Shown: one piece after another, positions 1 through 8,419 of the stretch
Layout: each line of letters begins with the position of its first letter
Numbering within the stretch: position 1 is the stretch's first letter
Assembly: GCA_934680015.1 (NCBI GenBank)
Contig: CAKUSP010000001.1
Span: forward strand, 248,001-312,000
Length of the DNA: 64,000 nt
Reading direction: 5' to 3'
Origin: an uncultured Bacteroidales bacterium
GTDB taxonomy: Bacteria > Bacteroidota > Bacteroidia > Bacteroidales > UBA932
Notes under the pieces: generated by a model
Told to the model about the DNA's origin: nothing
The model's input: the letters and a program-made list of their open reading frames with translations, nothing else
The model's database searches: none
Position numbers and translations under genes: made by a program

Positions 1-2
1 AA

Positions 3-1145
3 AAAAGGCTTCGGTCTTTAAGTGCAATTATCTTATTATTATCGGCTTCGGCCTGTGAATCACTTTTTCTTCCGCGAACATCAGAAGGAACGTTATCCAT
101 TCATTTTGAGGAAAATATGAGTTTGCCTTCTGTTCCTTTAGTTAGTTTAATGCCGGAGGAGCAACGACTAAACAGTACAGCAGCGGAAAGTAAGGTGGAG
201 GTCCAATTGGATACTAATGATTTTATTCTTTCCGTAGTAGGCTCAGGAGGAGCATCTTTGTATTATGGTTCCTTTGGCGCAGCTCCCGAGAGAATAATTA
301 CATCTGCAGGTACATATACTATTAGTGCCAAATCGTGTGAGTTTTATACTCCGCTTTTTTCAAGTCCTCAGTTTGGGGATACAAAGACGGCTGTTGTTAA
401 ACCGGGGAAGGAGTGTAGTGTGGTGCTGAATTGTGAGCAGCTAAATTGTGGAGTGAGGCTTAAGATAGATCCGCAGTTTTTAACGGAATATCCTTCTGGA
501 GTTTTATTCTTGAAATCATCAGAGGGAAAGCTGATGTATGGCTATTCTGAAAGTAGAACGGCATACTTTAGACCTGGTAATGTCTCGCTTGTGTTAAATA
601 ATGGTGGAAAAGAAACTACGCTAGCTACATATAAGCTTGAATCTAAACAGGTTCTTACTATCAAGCTTGAAATAAATGCAGACTCGCAAAGTCAGGTTAC
701 TTCTGGCATTCATATAAAAGTGGATACAGCTCGTATCTGGCGTAGTGATAAGATAGTGATTGGCGGTGGGGGCCAGGCAGAAGGGCCAGGAGGAAAAGGC
801 GATGAGAAAGAAGAGGCTTTAAGCATTTCGGAAGCCAAGGATATGATAGGCTCTACAGATGTCTGGGTTTATGGCTATATAGTGGGAGGAGATTTGTCTT
901 CAAGTAGGTGTAGCTTTGAGGCTCCTTTTTCATCCCGTACGAATTTGGTGCTCGCATCGAAGAGTTCATGTAGGGAAAAGGATGATTGCCTTTCCGTTCA
1001 GCTCAACTCCGGTAAGATACGGGACGCATTGAATCTGGTAGATAACCCTTCACTTTTAGGAAAGAAGATATATCTAAAAGGTGATATAGTGGAGGCTTAT
1101 TATGGAATTCCAGGCATTCAGGCTATAAGCGAATATTCTTTTTAA
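3..1145 (+). CDS. DUF4493/DUF6359 lipoprotein, 5' end outside window
   Basis: The reading frame is open from the first bases of the window and begins with a lipoprotein signal (hydrophobic stretch LSAIILLLSASAC, cysteine at about residue 18), so the start codon lies just upstream and the internal ATG at 117 is not the real start. The part after the lipobox (GTLSIHF...) resembles the DUF4493 domain of Bacteroidota surface lipoproteins. The last ~105 residues (ISEAKDMIGSTDVWVYGYIVG to the end) match the pattern of DUF6359, an OB-fold-like domain with the typical NLVLAS, CLSVQL and GIPGI blocks. A glycine-rich linker (about residues 255-270 from the visible start) separates the two. It is probably exported to the outer membrane surface; its ligand or role is unknown. 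Confidence 0.75.
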   Translation, partial: KRLRSLSAIILLLSASACESLFLPRTSEGTLSIHFEENMSLPSVPLVSLMPEEQRLNSTAAESKVEVQLDTNDFILSVVGSGGASLYYGSFGAAPERIITSAGTYTISAKSCEFYTPLFSSPQFGDTKTAVVKPGKECSVVLNCEQLNCGVRLKIDPQFLTEYPSGVLFLKSSEGKLMYGYSESRTAYFRPGNVSLVLNNGGKETTLATYKLESKQVLTIKLEINADSQSQVTSGIHIKVDTARIWRSDKIVIGGGGQAEGPGGKGDEKEEALSISEAKDMIGSTDVWVYGYIVGGDLSSSRCSFEAPFSSRTNLVLASKSSCREKDDCLSVQLNSGKIRDALNLVDNPSLLGKKIYLKGDIVEAYYGIPGIQAISEYSF

Positions 1146-1158
1146 CGGAAAAAGTCAT

Positions 1159-1212
1159 TATCTTAGTAGGCTCGTTTTTTTGTGGGTTTACTAGAAAACA
1201 GCTTCTAAGATA
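1159..1212. repeat. Terminal fragment of the dispersed inverted-repeat element (copy G)
   Basis: TATCTTAG at 1159-1166 is matched by CTAAGATA at 1205-1212, and the right arm (GAAAACAGCTTCTAAG) differs by one base from the right terminal repeat of the copy at 27909-28037. The interior hairpin of the full element is absent, so this looks like a collapsed or end-only copy. The right arm touches the ATG of the following prenyltransferase gene. Confidence 0.45.
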
Positions 1213-2243
1213 TGGGATTAAAAAAGTGGTTGGATAATGCAAGGTCGGTTTCGCTGGCTCAGAGTCTGATGCCAGCGATGTTAGCGGTCGTGTTGGCTAT
1301 AGGGAAAGCAGGCTTTCATTGGTGGGATGCTCTTCTTGCGGTGTTGGGCGTATGCTCTGCACACCTGGCCATGAATCTTACAGACGATTATTTTGATTAT
1401 AAAGTAGATATGCTCGGCGATAGGGATAAAGTAACCAGAAAGGGCTTTCGAGCTATGATGGTGAAATATCCTTATTTAACAGACGGGTCGCAGACACTTC
1501 GCAGTACTGCATGTGCAATTGCTAGCTTTGCAGGAGTGGCATTGGGGTGTGGAGCTTTGATCTTAATCGATAGGGCACATACTTCTGCTTTATGGGGAGA
1601 GAATGGACTTTGGTGGATTTTTGCTATCGTGTCGGCATGTGCTTTTGGTGGCGTTTTCTATTCGGCACCACCGATAAAGTTAGCTTATAGGGGATTAGGT
1701 GAATTCGTCATAGGTTTTATATTTGGACCTTTGCTAATGATGGGTGTGTATTACTCTTCATGCGCACAGATGGGATGGGATGTGGTTTTTATAAGTGTTC
1801 CGGTGGGCCTATTAGTGTTGAACATCTTGTTTACGCACAGCTTTATAGACATGGCAGGTGATGCTCAGTGCAATAAAATGACTCTTGCGCGATTAATTGG
1901 GAGTCGAAGTGGTAATCTTATCGCATCGGCAGTATTTATATTCCTTCCATTCTTTATGGTAATATTGGGAGTGTGTCTTAAGATTCTACCGGTATGGACT
2001 TTAGTTGTATTAGTGATATTGCCTCGGGGAATATGGCTCTTTCATTCATTAGTGATTTTTGACGAAGACAAGAGTATGAGGCTGGAGAAGCCTCCATTTT
2101 GGCTTGGCCCTATGCCTAATTGGGAGAGGTATCGTGACCTGGATATAGATTGGTTTATGGGACGATGGTTGTGTTCACGTAATCTGCTAAGTGGTTTTTG
2201 TGCTGTAATTATGATAGTTATTTTGCTAAATGATATTTTATGA
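1212..2243 (+). CDS. UbiA-family prenyltransferase
   Basis: Integral membrane prenyltransferase of the UbiA superfamily, which joins a polyprenyl diphosphate to an aromatic or other acceptor. The first catalytic motif is present as NLTDDYFDYKVD (N55, D58, D59, D62, D66), and a second acidic motif appears in the DMAGDAQCNK segment after the mid-protein helices. Eight to nine hydrophobic segments are visible and the length (343 aa) is slightly above usual for MenA/UbiA. It could be MenA-like (menaquinone), but the sequence is not close enough by eye to say so. The stop codon overlaps the ATG of the radical SAM gene by four bases, so the two are translationally coupled and probably act in one pathway. 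Confidence 0.8.
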   Translation: MGLKKWLDNARSVSLAQSLMPAMLAVVLAIGKAGFHWWDALLAVLGVCSAHLAMNLTDDYFDYKVDMLGDRDKVTRKGFRAMMVKYPYLTDGSQTLRSTACAIASFAGVALGCGALILIDRAHTSALWGENGLWWIFAIVSACAFGGVFYSAPPIKLAYRGLGEFVIGFIFGPLLMMGVYYSSCAQMGWDVVFISVPVGLLVLNILFTHSFIDMAGDAQCNKMTLARLIGSRSGNLIASAVFIFLPFFMVILGVCLKILPVWTLVVLVILPRGIWLFHSLVIFDEDKSMRLEKPPFWLGPMPNWERYRDLDIDWFMGRWLCSRNLLSGFCAVIMIVILLNDIL

Positions 2244-3142
2244 AGCCGACTCAACTGATTTATCTTGGAAAATGGTGGTTTTGTGCCAAATTTTTCGGCC
2301 GTAAAAATCCACTTCAAAGTGTTATTTTCATTTCTGATAGATGTAATTTGAGCTGCAAGCATTGTACTGTGTATAATCATGTATCTGCTAAAAGTAAAAG
2401 TTACGAACAGATAAAAAAAGAATTAGAATATTGTTATTCATTAGGTTCCCGCTTTGTAGACTTCGAAGGGGGAGAACCTTTTTTGTGGGAGGACAATGGG
2501 CGAGATGTGAATGATTTGTGTGATTTAGCTCATTCTTTAGGATTTTTTAGTTGCACTATTACTACTAATGCTCAGAAACCATTTAGAAATTCAAAGGCTG
2601 ATAGTATTTGGGTTTCAATGGATGGTGTGGGTGAGTATCACGATAGAGTGCGAGGGAAAGGCACTTTTTCCAGACTAGAACAGAATGCCGCAGATTGTGC
2701 TCATCCGGCGTTAAGTGCTAACATGGCCATAAATACATTAAATGTAGATAGCGTAGGGGCTGCAATAGAGTATATAAAAAATAGCCCGTATTTTAAATCT
2801 ATTTCTTTGAATTTTCATACTCCTTTCAAGGGAACGGAATATTTGGCCCTAGACAGAAAAAAGAGAGAAGAGGTGATAGATTTAATATTGGATTATAAGA
2901 AAAAAGGTTATCCTATTATGAATTCCATAACGGGATTAAGGCACATGAGGGATCTGGATTTTAAGAAAGTGTGCTGGATGACGAATTTTATCTTCACCGA
3001 TGGAACTAAAAGCGATGTGTGTGCAGGGGAGTTGGCTGGAGTTTGTGATAAATGTGGTTTCTGTATGGCCGGAGAACAACGCGCGGTTATGGATTTGGCT
3101 CCTGATACGATAATGGCCGGACTGGATCTAAGGGTAAAATAA
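2240..3142 (+). CDS. Radical SAM protein coupled to the prenyltransferase
   Basis: The cluster-binding motif CxxxCxxC is at C35-C39-C42 (DRCNLSCKHCTVYNH). The DFEGGEPFLW segment is the usual second strand of the radical SAM barrel, and VSMDGVGEYHDRVRGKGTF is the typical substrate-side motif. A cysteine-rich C-terminal part (CWMTNF, DVCAGELAGVCDKCGFC) resembles a SPASM/twitch auxiliary-cluster region. The substrate is unknown. The ATGA overlap with the UbiA-type gene suggests that it modifies a prenylated or quinone-like product, but this is inference only. The gene ends seven bases before an oppositely oriented tRNA. Confidence 0.8.
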   Translation: MKPTQLIYLGKWWFCAKFFGRKNPLQSVIFISDRCNLSCKHCTVYNHVSAKSKSYEQIKKELEYCYSLGSRFVDFEGGEPFLWEDNGRDVNDLCDLAHSLGFFSCTITTNAQKPFRNSKADSIWVSMDGVGEYHDRVRGKGTFSRLEQNAADCAHPALSANMAINTLNVDSVGAAIEYIKNSPYFKSISLNFHTPFKGTEYLALDRKKREEVIDLILDYKKKGYPIMNSITGLRHMRDLDFKKVCWMTNFIFTDGTKSDVCAGELAGVCDKCGFCMAGEQRAVMDLAPDTIMAGLDLRVK

Positions 3143-3148
3143 AAAGAG

Positions 3149-3219
3149 AGCGGGATAGGGGAGTCGAACCCCCCTCCTCAGCTTGGGAAGCTGATGCACT
3201 ACCGATGTGCTAATCCCGC
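3149..3219 (-). tRNA. tRNA-Gly(CCC)
   Basis: On the minus strand the acceptor arms GCGGGAT/ATCCCGC pair, the anticodon stem is TCAGC/GCTGA with loop TTCCCAA (anticodon CCC, glycine), and a T arm with loop TTCGACT is present. The discriminator base is U and CCA is not encoded. A TATCTTTG promoter box lies just upstream (3235-3228, minus). Confidence 0.93.
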
Positions 3220-3227
3220 AGAGAGTG

Positions 3228-3235
3228 CAAAGATA
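3228..3235 (-). promoter_or_regulatory. -7 box of tRNA-Gly promoter
   Basis: TATCTTTG on the minus strand fits the Bacteroidota TAnnTTTG -7 box and lies nine bases before the mature tRNA 5' end. Confidence 0.6.
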
Positions 3236-3260
3236 AGAAATTTGTCGGAAATAAAGAAAT

Positions 3261-5732
3261 ATGAAGAAATTTTTTAAAAGATATTGGGGACATATCCTAG
3301 CGGTTACTGTATTTGTATTAATTACTTTGATTTATTGTGCCCCAGCATTTGATGGAAAGGTGCTGAATCAGAGCGATACTATGCAATGGAAAGGTATGGC
3401 CCATGAACTTAAGGAGTATAATGAAACTGCTAAAGAGCCAGCTAACTGGACCAACTCTATGTTTGGGGGTATGCCGTCGTACCAGATTACAGTAAAAAAC
3501 CCTGGTAATCCTGTTACAGCCGTAATATGGTATGTAGATCAATTTTTCAGAAAACTTACAACTCTGTTTTTTGATTCTATATTTGGGCTTCTTCTGGGGT
3601 ATTTTCTAGGCTTTTTCATAATGCTTCGATGTTTTCGCGTAAATATAATACTCAGTATTATAGGCTCTATCGCGATATCTATGTCTTCATATTTTTTCTT
3701 GATTATACCTGCGGGACATGAAGGCAAGGCATTAACATTAGGCATGATGGCTCCTGTGATAGGAGGGTTTTATCTGATATTCCGAAGGAAAAAGTATGCA
3801 TTGGGGGCGGCTCTTGTTATGCTATACAGTTCCATAGGAATGATGAAACATCCGCAGATGTCATACTATCTGCTTATGATGATGGCACTTTTGGGTGTAG
3901 CCGAGATCTATATTCACTTAAAGGAAAAGCAAATGAAATCTCTAGCGATTTCTCTTGCTATTTTCGTAGGGGCGGTGGGAATAGGAATTGGTACAGGTTA
4001 TAGTACTTTAAGGGCTAATTCTGAGTATGTTAAAGAAACAATACGTGGTGGTCATTCTGAACTTCAACAATCCTCTTCGGTTTCAAAAGGGCTGGATATA
4101 GATTACGCTACGGCTTGGAGTTATGGCGTAGCGGAGACTATGACACTATTGATTCCTGATTTTATGGGTGGAGCGAGTACAACTGATGTCGGGACGGATT
4201 CGCATATATATAAAGAGGTAGTTTCTAAGGGATATCCTCATTCGACAGCTCAGGCTTTTTCACAGTCATGCCCTACATATTGGGGGGAGCAGCCTTTTAC
4301 GGCAGGACCTGTCTATGTGGGAGCGATAGTATGTTTCCTGTTTTTATTAGGATGCTTTGTGGTAAAGGGTCCTTACAAATGGGCTTTACTCTTGTCGGTA
4401 GTCTTTTCTATATTACTGAGTTGGGGACATAATTTTATGGGGCTCACGGAGTTGTTCTTTAATTATTTCCCATTTTATAATAAGTTCAGAACAGTCTCTT
4501 CCATTTTAGTGGTAGCAGAAGTGGCAATGCCTCTTTTAGGCTTTATGGCACTCAGCGATATCTTTAAAATGAAGGTAGAGAGGGGTTATCTTAAACGATC
4601 TATCATTATAAGTGCTTCAATAACAGGAGGTCTGTGCCTTTTTTTCGCTTTATTCGGTGGGTATATCTTCGATTTTACTTCATCCAGCGATGCTCGTATG
4701 CTTGAAGGGATGCCGTCATGGTTCGTACAGGCTATTGTCTCTCAGAGAATGTCTATGTTATGCTCTGATGCCTGGCGCTCTTTGATCTTTATAGCAATAT
4801 CTGCTACTTTGCTGTATCTATTGGCAGGGTTCAAGATTCATTTTTGGACATTTCTATGTTCTTTTGCTGTCTTGATTATAGCAGACATGTGGCCAGTGGA
4901 CAAACGCTATTTCGGCAAAGACAATTGGGTAAATAAAAAGGAGACAGAGGCGTATTTCGCGATGAAGCCATATGAAAAGCAGATACTGCAGGATACATCG
5001 TATTTTCGTGTTATGAACCTTACGACTAATACATTTAATGAAAGTAGAACTTCATATTATCTTCACTCTATAGGCGGGTATAATGCGGCTAAACTGCGTC
5101 GTTATCAAGATCTTATAGATGCGCACCTTAGCAAGGGCAATATGAATGTGGCAAATATGCTTAACACTAAGTATTTCATAGTAGAAGGCGAAAAAGGAGC
5201 ACCTGAGGCTATGCTTAATCCGGATGCTATGGGAAATGCATGGTTTGTGGACGAAGTGCGTAGTGTTAATTCTCCTCTGGAGGAGTCCGATGCCCTCAAT
5301 ACTCTGGATTTGTCAAAGGTTGCTGTCACTGACAGTAAGTTTTCCTCTATGGTTTTAGCTGCCAATCAACACAACGCACAGATCTCTTTACGCTCGTATG
5401 CTCCAGACAGACTTGTGTATGATGCTTTTCTCGATGGGCCTAAGACAGCAGTATTCTCCGAAATTTATTATCCGTATGGGTGGAATTCATATATAGACGG
5501 GGAGCATGTAGAACATTTCCGTGTAGATTACGCCCTAAGGGCATTAAACATTCCGGAAGGTAAGCATGAAATAGTTTTTGAGTTCCGTCCAGATAGTATA
5601 TATAAGGGTTATAAGGTAAATGCCTTATTCCGTTATATTATGTATACTTTTATTATTTCCCTGTTAGTAGCGAGCGTGTTACGAAAGCTCGGAAAAGGAC
5701 CAGAGTGGCTGCGCAAGTGGGGCGACCAGTAA
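3261..5732 (+). CDS. YfhO-family membrane protein
   Basis: An 823-residue polytopic membrane protein. Its N terminus, with one membrane helix followed by APAFDGKVLNQSDTMQWKGM and NSMFGGMPSYQI, is characteristic of the YfhO family, whose Gram-positive members serve in glycosylation of cell-envelope polymers. About a dozen hydrophobic segments run to about residue 540. A soluble C-terminal domain (about 555-790) follows and includes the family-typical FSEIYYPYGWNSYIDG segment, then a last helix. Its 3' end overlaps the convergent glycosyltransferase gene by 80 bases. Its place next to a surface-glycan cluster fits an envelope-glycan role, but the exact substrate is not known. Confidence 0.85.
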   Translation: MKKFFKRYWGHILAVTVFVLITLIYCAPAFDGKVLNQSDTMQWKGMAHELKEYNETAKEPANWTNSMFGGMPSYQITVKNPGNPVTAVIWYVDQFFRKLTTLFFDSIFGLLLGYFLGFFIMLRCFRVNIILSIIGSIAISMSSYFFLIIPAGHEGKALTLGMMAPVIGGFYLIFRRKKYALGAALVMLYSSIGMMKHPQMSYYLLMMMALLGVAEIYIHLKEKQMKSLAISLAIFVGAVGIGIGTGYSTLRANSEYVKETIRGGHSELQQSSSVSKGLDIDYATAWSYGVAETMTLLIPDFMGGASTTDVGTDSHIYKEVVSKGYPHSTAQAFSQSCPTYWGEQPFTAGPVYVGAIVCFLFLLGCFVVKGPYKWALLLSVVFSILLSWGHNFMGLTELFFNYFPFYNKFRTVSSILVVAEVAMPLLGFMALSDIFKMKVERGYLKRSIIISASITGGLCLFFALFGGYIFDFTSSSDARMLEGMPSWFVQAIVSQRMSMLCSDAWRSLIFIAISATLLYLLAGFKIHFWTFLCSFAVLIIADMWPVDKRYFGKDNWVNKKETEAYFAMKPYEKQILQDTSYFRVMNLTTNTFNESRTSYYLHSIGGYNAAKLRRYQDLIDAHLSKGNMNVANMLNTKYFIVEGEKGAPEAMLNPDAMGNAWFVDEVRSVNSPLEESDALNTLDLSKVAVTDSKFSSMVLAANQHNAQISLRSYAPDRLVYDAFLDGPKTAVFSEIYYPYGWNSYIDGEHVEHFRVDYALRALNIPEGKHEIVFEFRPDSIYKGYKVNALFRYIMYTFIISLLVASVLRKLGKGPEWLRKWGDQ

Positions 5733-6546
5733 TGGTGTAAAATAAAAATAGAAATAATGTGGCTACCCATTTAAGAGCTTCTTCAAGAAGTCGATGTGGG
5801 TAGCTATTTTCGTATTTACTTCTGAGTCTTTCGCTAAGTCCTACACCATGGGCAAATTCTTTTACATACTTTAATGAGGTTCTGCTTTGTGGTATGTGAT
5901 GTTCTACTACGACATCTGGAAAGTATAGAATGCTGTAACCTGCTGCTTTCACCCTATTAAAGAGGTCTTTTTCTTCACCTCCCATGAGGTTCCTTTTATT
6001 TCTGCCAAGCATGGGGTTGAATTCTCCGCATCTATGTAATACTTCGCGCCGGAATCCCATATTCGCACCAATGGGAAATTTTCTGCCGCGGAATGAGCGC
6101 ACGTCCTTTCCCATATCTAAAGCGCTTAGCCATCCCATAGAAAAACGGCATAACCATTTGGGCGGTGGACAATCGTCGAAAACAGGTACGATTTTGCCAC
6201 CGAAGGCTTGTGCTTGTGGGTGGTTGTACATTTCCCTAGCCAGGTTCTCAAGAAAATCCGGCTTTACGGTGGCATCATCGTCTATAAATGCCAGTATGTC
6301 GCCTCGTGATTCGTTAATTCCACGATTTCTTGCCCAGGATAGACCTTGAGTGCTTTCTGTAAATACTTTTAGTGGAAAATCTGGGTGCTTTTCTTTGAAA
6401 TCGTATACTTTTTCCTGGGTGGAATCTGTGGAATTGTTATCAACAAGAATCACCTCGAAGTCTTTAAGAGATGTTACAGATAGCGATTGAAGAACTTCGT
6501 ATATGTATCGTTCTCTATTGTAAGTGCAGATAATTACTGAAATCAT
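5653..6546 (-). CDS. Family 2 glycosyltransferase
   Basis: A GT-A fold glycosyltransferase of family GT2. The N terminus MISVIICTYNRERYIYEVLQSL is the nucleotide-binding strand and helix, DNNST lies near residue 37, the metal-binding triad is D89-D90-D91 (AFIDDDA), and GGEEKDLFNRV supplies the late acidic motif. A hydrophobic C-terminal segment (KWVATLFLFLFYTITG) may anchor it to the inner membrane. It overlaps the end of the preceding minus-strand gene by 32 bases, so it is the last gene of the flippase-LicD-TagB-GT2 operon. Its last 80 bases overlap the convergent yfhO-like gene. The sugar donor and acceptor cannot be read from sequence. Confidence 0.9.
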   Translation of the reverse strand: MISVIICTYNRERYIYEVLQSLSVTSLKDFEVILVDNNSTDSTQEKVYDFKEKHPDFPLKVFTESTQGLSWARNRGINESRGDILAFIDDDATVKPDFLENLAREMYNHPQAQAFGGKIVPVFDDCPPPKWLCRFSMGWLSALDMGKDVRSFRGRKFPIGANMGFRREVLHRCGEFNPMLGRNKRNLMGGEEKDLFNRVKAAGYSILYFPDVVVEHHIPQSRTSLKYVKEFAHGVGLSERLRSKYENSYPHRLLEEALKWVATLFLFLFYTITGRPTCAATLVLFRAFVTRSLLTGK

Positions 6547-7681
6547 GGTATGAAGGGTTTTTCCCCCAGAATTTTTCTATGAGGGCTTTTCTTTTTAAGG
6601 GGTCTAGAGATTCGGGACCATCATGTATGACTTTTTCCAATTGCTCCATAGTATATACTTTTTGCCCTATAGTATTGTCATCGAATGGGTAATAGAAATC
6701 CCGTTCCCCCTTATAGGATGAATAGTCGAAAAGGTATAGGATAACCGATTTATCCTCCATGAGGATGTAGTCGTAAAGTATGGAAGAATAATCTGTTATT
6801 AATACATGGGTATAGGGAAGCAAAGGGTAAATATCTGTGGCTGGGTTATAGTGAAAGATGTTACCTTCGCGATAAGTGCGATCATCGTGATTGTTAAAAT
6901 GATCTTTGATTATCAAAGCCTCGTTTTTAGCGTAAAGTATATCATTAATGGCACCGAAATCAATGCTCCGTAGGGCTGAACTTCCATCATCGCGCCATGT
7001 CGGCATGTAGACATAGACTTTGTTGAAGCCTTTGATAACTTCTATGTCTTTGATTAGTGATGATGCCTCGTACTTTTTTATAAAATCGATTCTTTCTCTT
7101 TCGGGGCATGTGAGAATAAGGTTTCGCGGATAGCCTTGTTCTACGCATTGTGCAGGTTCAATTCTAAAGGCAGGGCTGAACATGTCGGTTTGAAAAGGCG
7201 ATGCCGTTAGCATTAAATCAGGTCTTCGAAATACCTCAGGATGATAAAACCTCTCCCGTAATGTTTTTTTATAGTATCTATTGGCAAGAGGCCCGGTTTT
7301 AATATTGAATTCACATAGCTTTATACCGACTCCATGCCATAAATTGAATACTTTAGCTCCTCCGCTTAAACAGAAAAGTATATCTGAAGTATATGCCCCT
7401 ACCAGCCACCATTGAGAACTAAGCGCCCATAACAGACCTTTAATGCTGAATGTGTATTCCGCCTTGAGAGAGGCTTGTCTTATCTGTTTAACTACTTTTT
7501 TATCCGCACTTAACCAGCAGACATCATATCCTTTACGGCTATATTCGATAAAAAGGTATTTAGGATTTCCATCAAAGCGGTTGCGCGGGCATCCGAAAGA
7601 CATCCTGCCTCTTTTTCTTACAAATAGAAAGGAAAAAGGGTAGATTATATAGCAGAGCAGGTACTTGAAGAATTTAGCCAT
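6515..7681 (-). CDS. CDP-glycerol glycerophosphotransferase-like protein (TagB/TagF family)
   Basis: Matches the Glyphos_transf family, which moves polyol-phosphate units from CDP-activated donors to glycans or teichoic acids. Visible motifs are NLWHGVGIK (H116), MPTWRDDG near 226, KDHF (H261) and VLITDYSSILYDY (D297), the two conserved histidines and the DYSS signature being the catalytic hallmarks. The N-terminal hydrophobic stretch suggests membrane association. The length of 388 aa fits the core family. It sits between LicD and GT2 genes with short spacing or overlap. In a Bacteroidota cell without teichoic acids, it most likely adds a phosphopolyol or phosphosugar to a surface polysaccharide. 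Confidence 0.85.
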   Translation of the reverse strand: MAKFFKYLLCYIIYPFSFLFVRKRGRMSFGCPRNRFDGNPKYLFIEYSRKGYDVCWLSADKKVVKQIRQASLKAEYTFSIKGLLWALSSQWWLVGAYTSDILFCLSGGAKVFNLWHGVGIKLCEFNIKTGPLANRYYKKTLRERFYHPEVFRRPDLMLTASPFQTDMFSPAFRIEPAQCVEQGYPRNLILTCPERERIDFIKKYEASSLIKDIEVIKGFNKVYVYMPTWRDDGSSALRSIDFGAINDILYAKNEALIIKDHFNNHDDRTYREGNIFHYNPATDIYPLLPYTHVLITDYSSILYDYILMEDKSVILYLFDYSSYKGERDFYYPFDDNTIGQKVYTMEQLEKVIHDGPESLDPLKRKALIEKFWGKNPSYHDFSNYLHLQ

Positions 7682-7684
7682 AAA

Positions 7685-8419
7685 TTAGAATTGAATGTCG
7701 TGTGAGGCCTTTTTATCAGGCATTTTCATATAATCACCATAGATTCGTCTAAGATATTTATCCGTTTGAGCGGGTGCAGGGAAGAATTGGCCTTCGAATT
7801 CTATTCTGCCCAGCGGAAATATATCTTCGCTTCGTCTTACACTATAGAATGGAACCCCGAAATCGTGTAGAAGATTGTGTGCATGAAAAAGCCTTCCTAG
7901 CAGTGATGCTGTCTTTGTGGCTATCCATGCCAATGGGTATATCAAATAGGCCAATGCTTTTTTCCATTTGCCATCATGAATGCCACCATAGATTCTGCGA
8001 ATGCAACGTCCGTAAATGGGATCGATTACCTTTTTTATTGCAAGATTCCCCGGACGAAGTACGAACGTATCTATCCAGATGTTTTCTTTTTTAGGTAAAC
8101 CAGTCAAAGGATCAACTCTGGTAATGAATTGGCTTTTATCAATAAAGCGTGGGGAAAGTCTTGTCTTTCCGTGAGGATTGCTGTCAAAACCAAAAGGATA
8201 GGGGCAGTTGGCTGATAAAAGTTGCTTTATTTTGGGAAGGTCCTTAGCGAGTATGCATATATCAATGTCATCATCCCATGGAATGAATCCTTTGTGACGA
8301 GCAGCTCCAAGTAGGGTACCAGAATCTATCCACCATGTGATTCCGCACTTTGAACATATGGAGTCAAACTCTTTAAGTAACTCTAAAAGGCGGAGTTGAT
8401 GTTCTCTAAGCGCTGTCAT
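7685..8419 (-). CDS. LicD-family phosphotransferase
   Basis: The sequence ITWWIDSGTLLGAARHKGFIPWDDDIDI is the LicD/fukutin nucleotidyltransferase-fold signature, with acidic residues D49-D51 and D53. LicD proteins transfer phosphocholine or related phospho-groups from CDP donors to cell-surface glycans. The length of 244 aa is normal. The gene overlaps the flippase gene by 14 bases and lies four bases from the TagB-like gene, so all are one transcription unit. No choline-uptake or CDP-choline gene (licA, licB, licC) is seen in the window, so the actual donor is open. Confidence 0.88.
   Translation of the reverse strand: MTALREHQLRLLELLKEFDSICSKCGITWWIDSGTLLGAARHKGFIPWDDDIDICILAKDLPKIKQLLSANCPYPFGFDSNPHGKTRLSPRFIDKSQFITRVDPLTGLPKKENIWIDTFVLRPGNLAIKKVIDPIYGRCIRRIYGGIHDGKWKKALAYLIYPLAWIATKTASLLGRLFHAHNLLHDFGVPFYSVRRSEDIFPLGRIEFEGQFFPAPAQTDKYLRRIYGDYMKMPDKKASHDIQF

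Noticed and set aside
2042..2380. Minus-strand 112-residue frame across the UbiA/radical SAM junction
   Set aside because: It is antisense to two well-supported genes with a protein sequence of low-complexity appearance.
5740..5810. AGAGCTTCTTCAAGAAG-like inverted sequence
   Set aside because: It lies inside the glycosyltransferase coding sequence and is explained by the protein.
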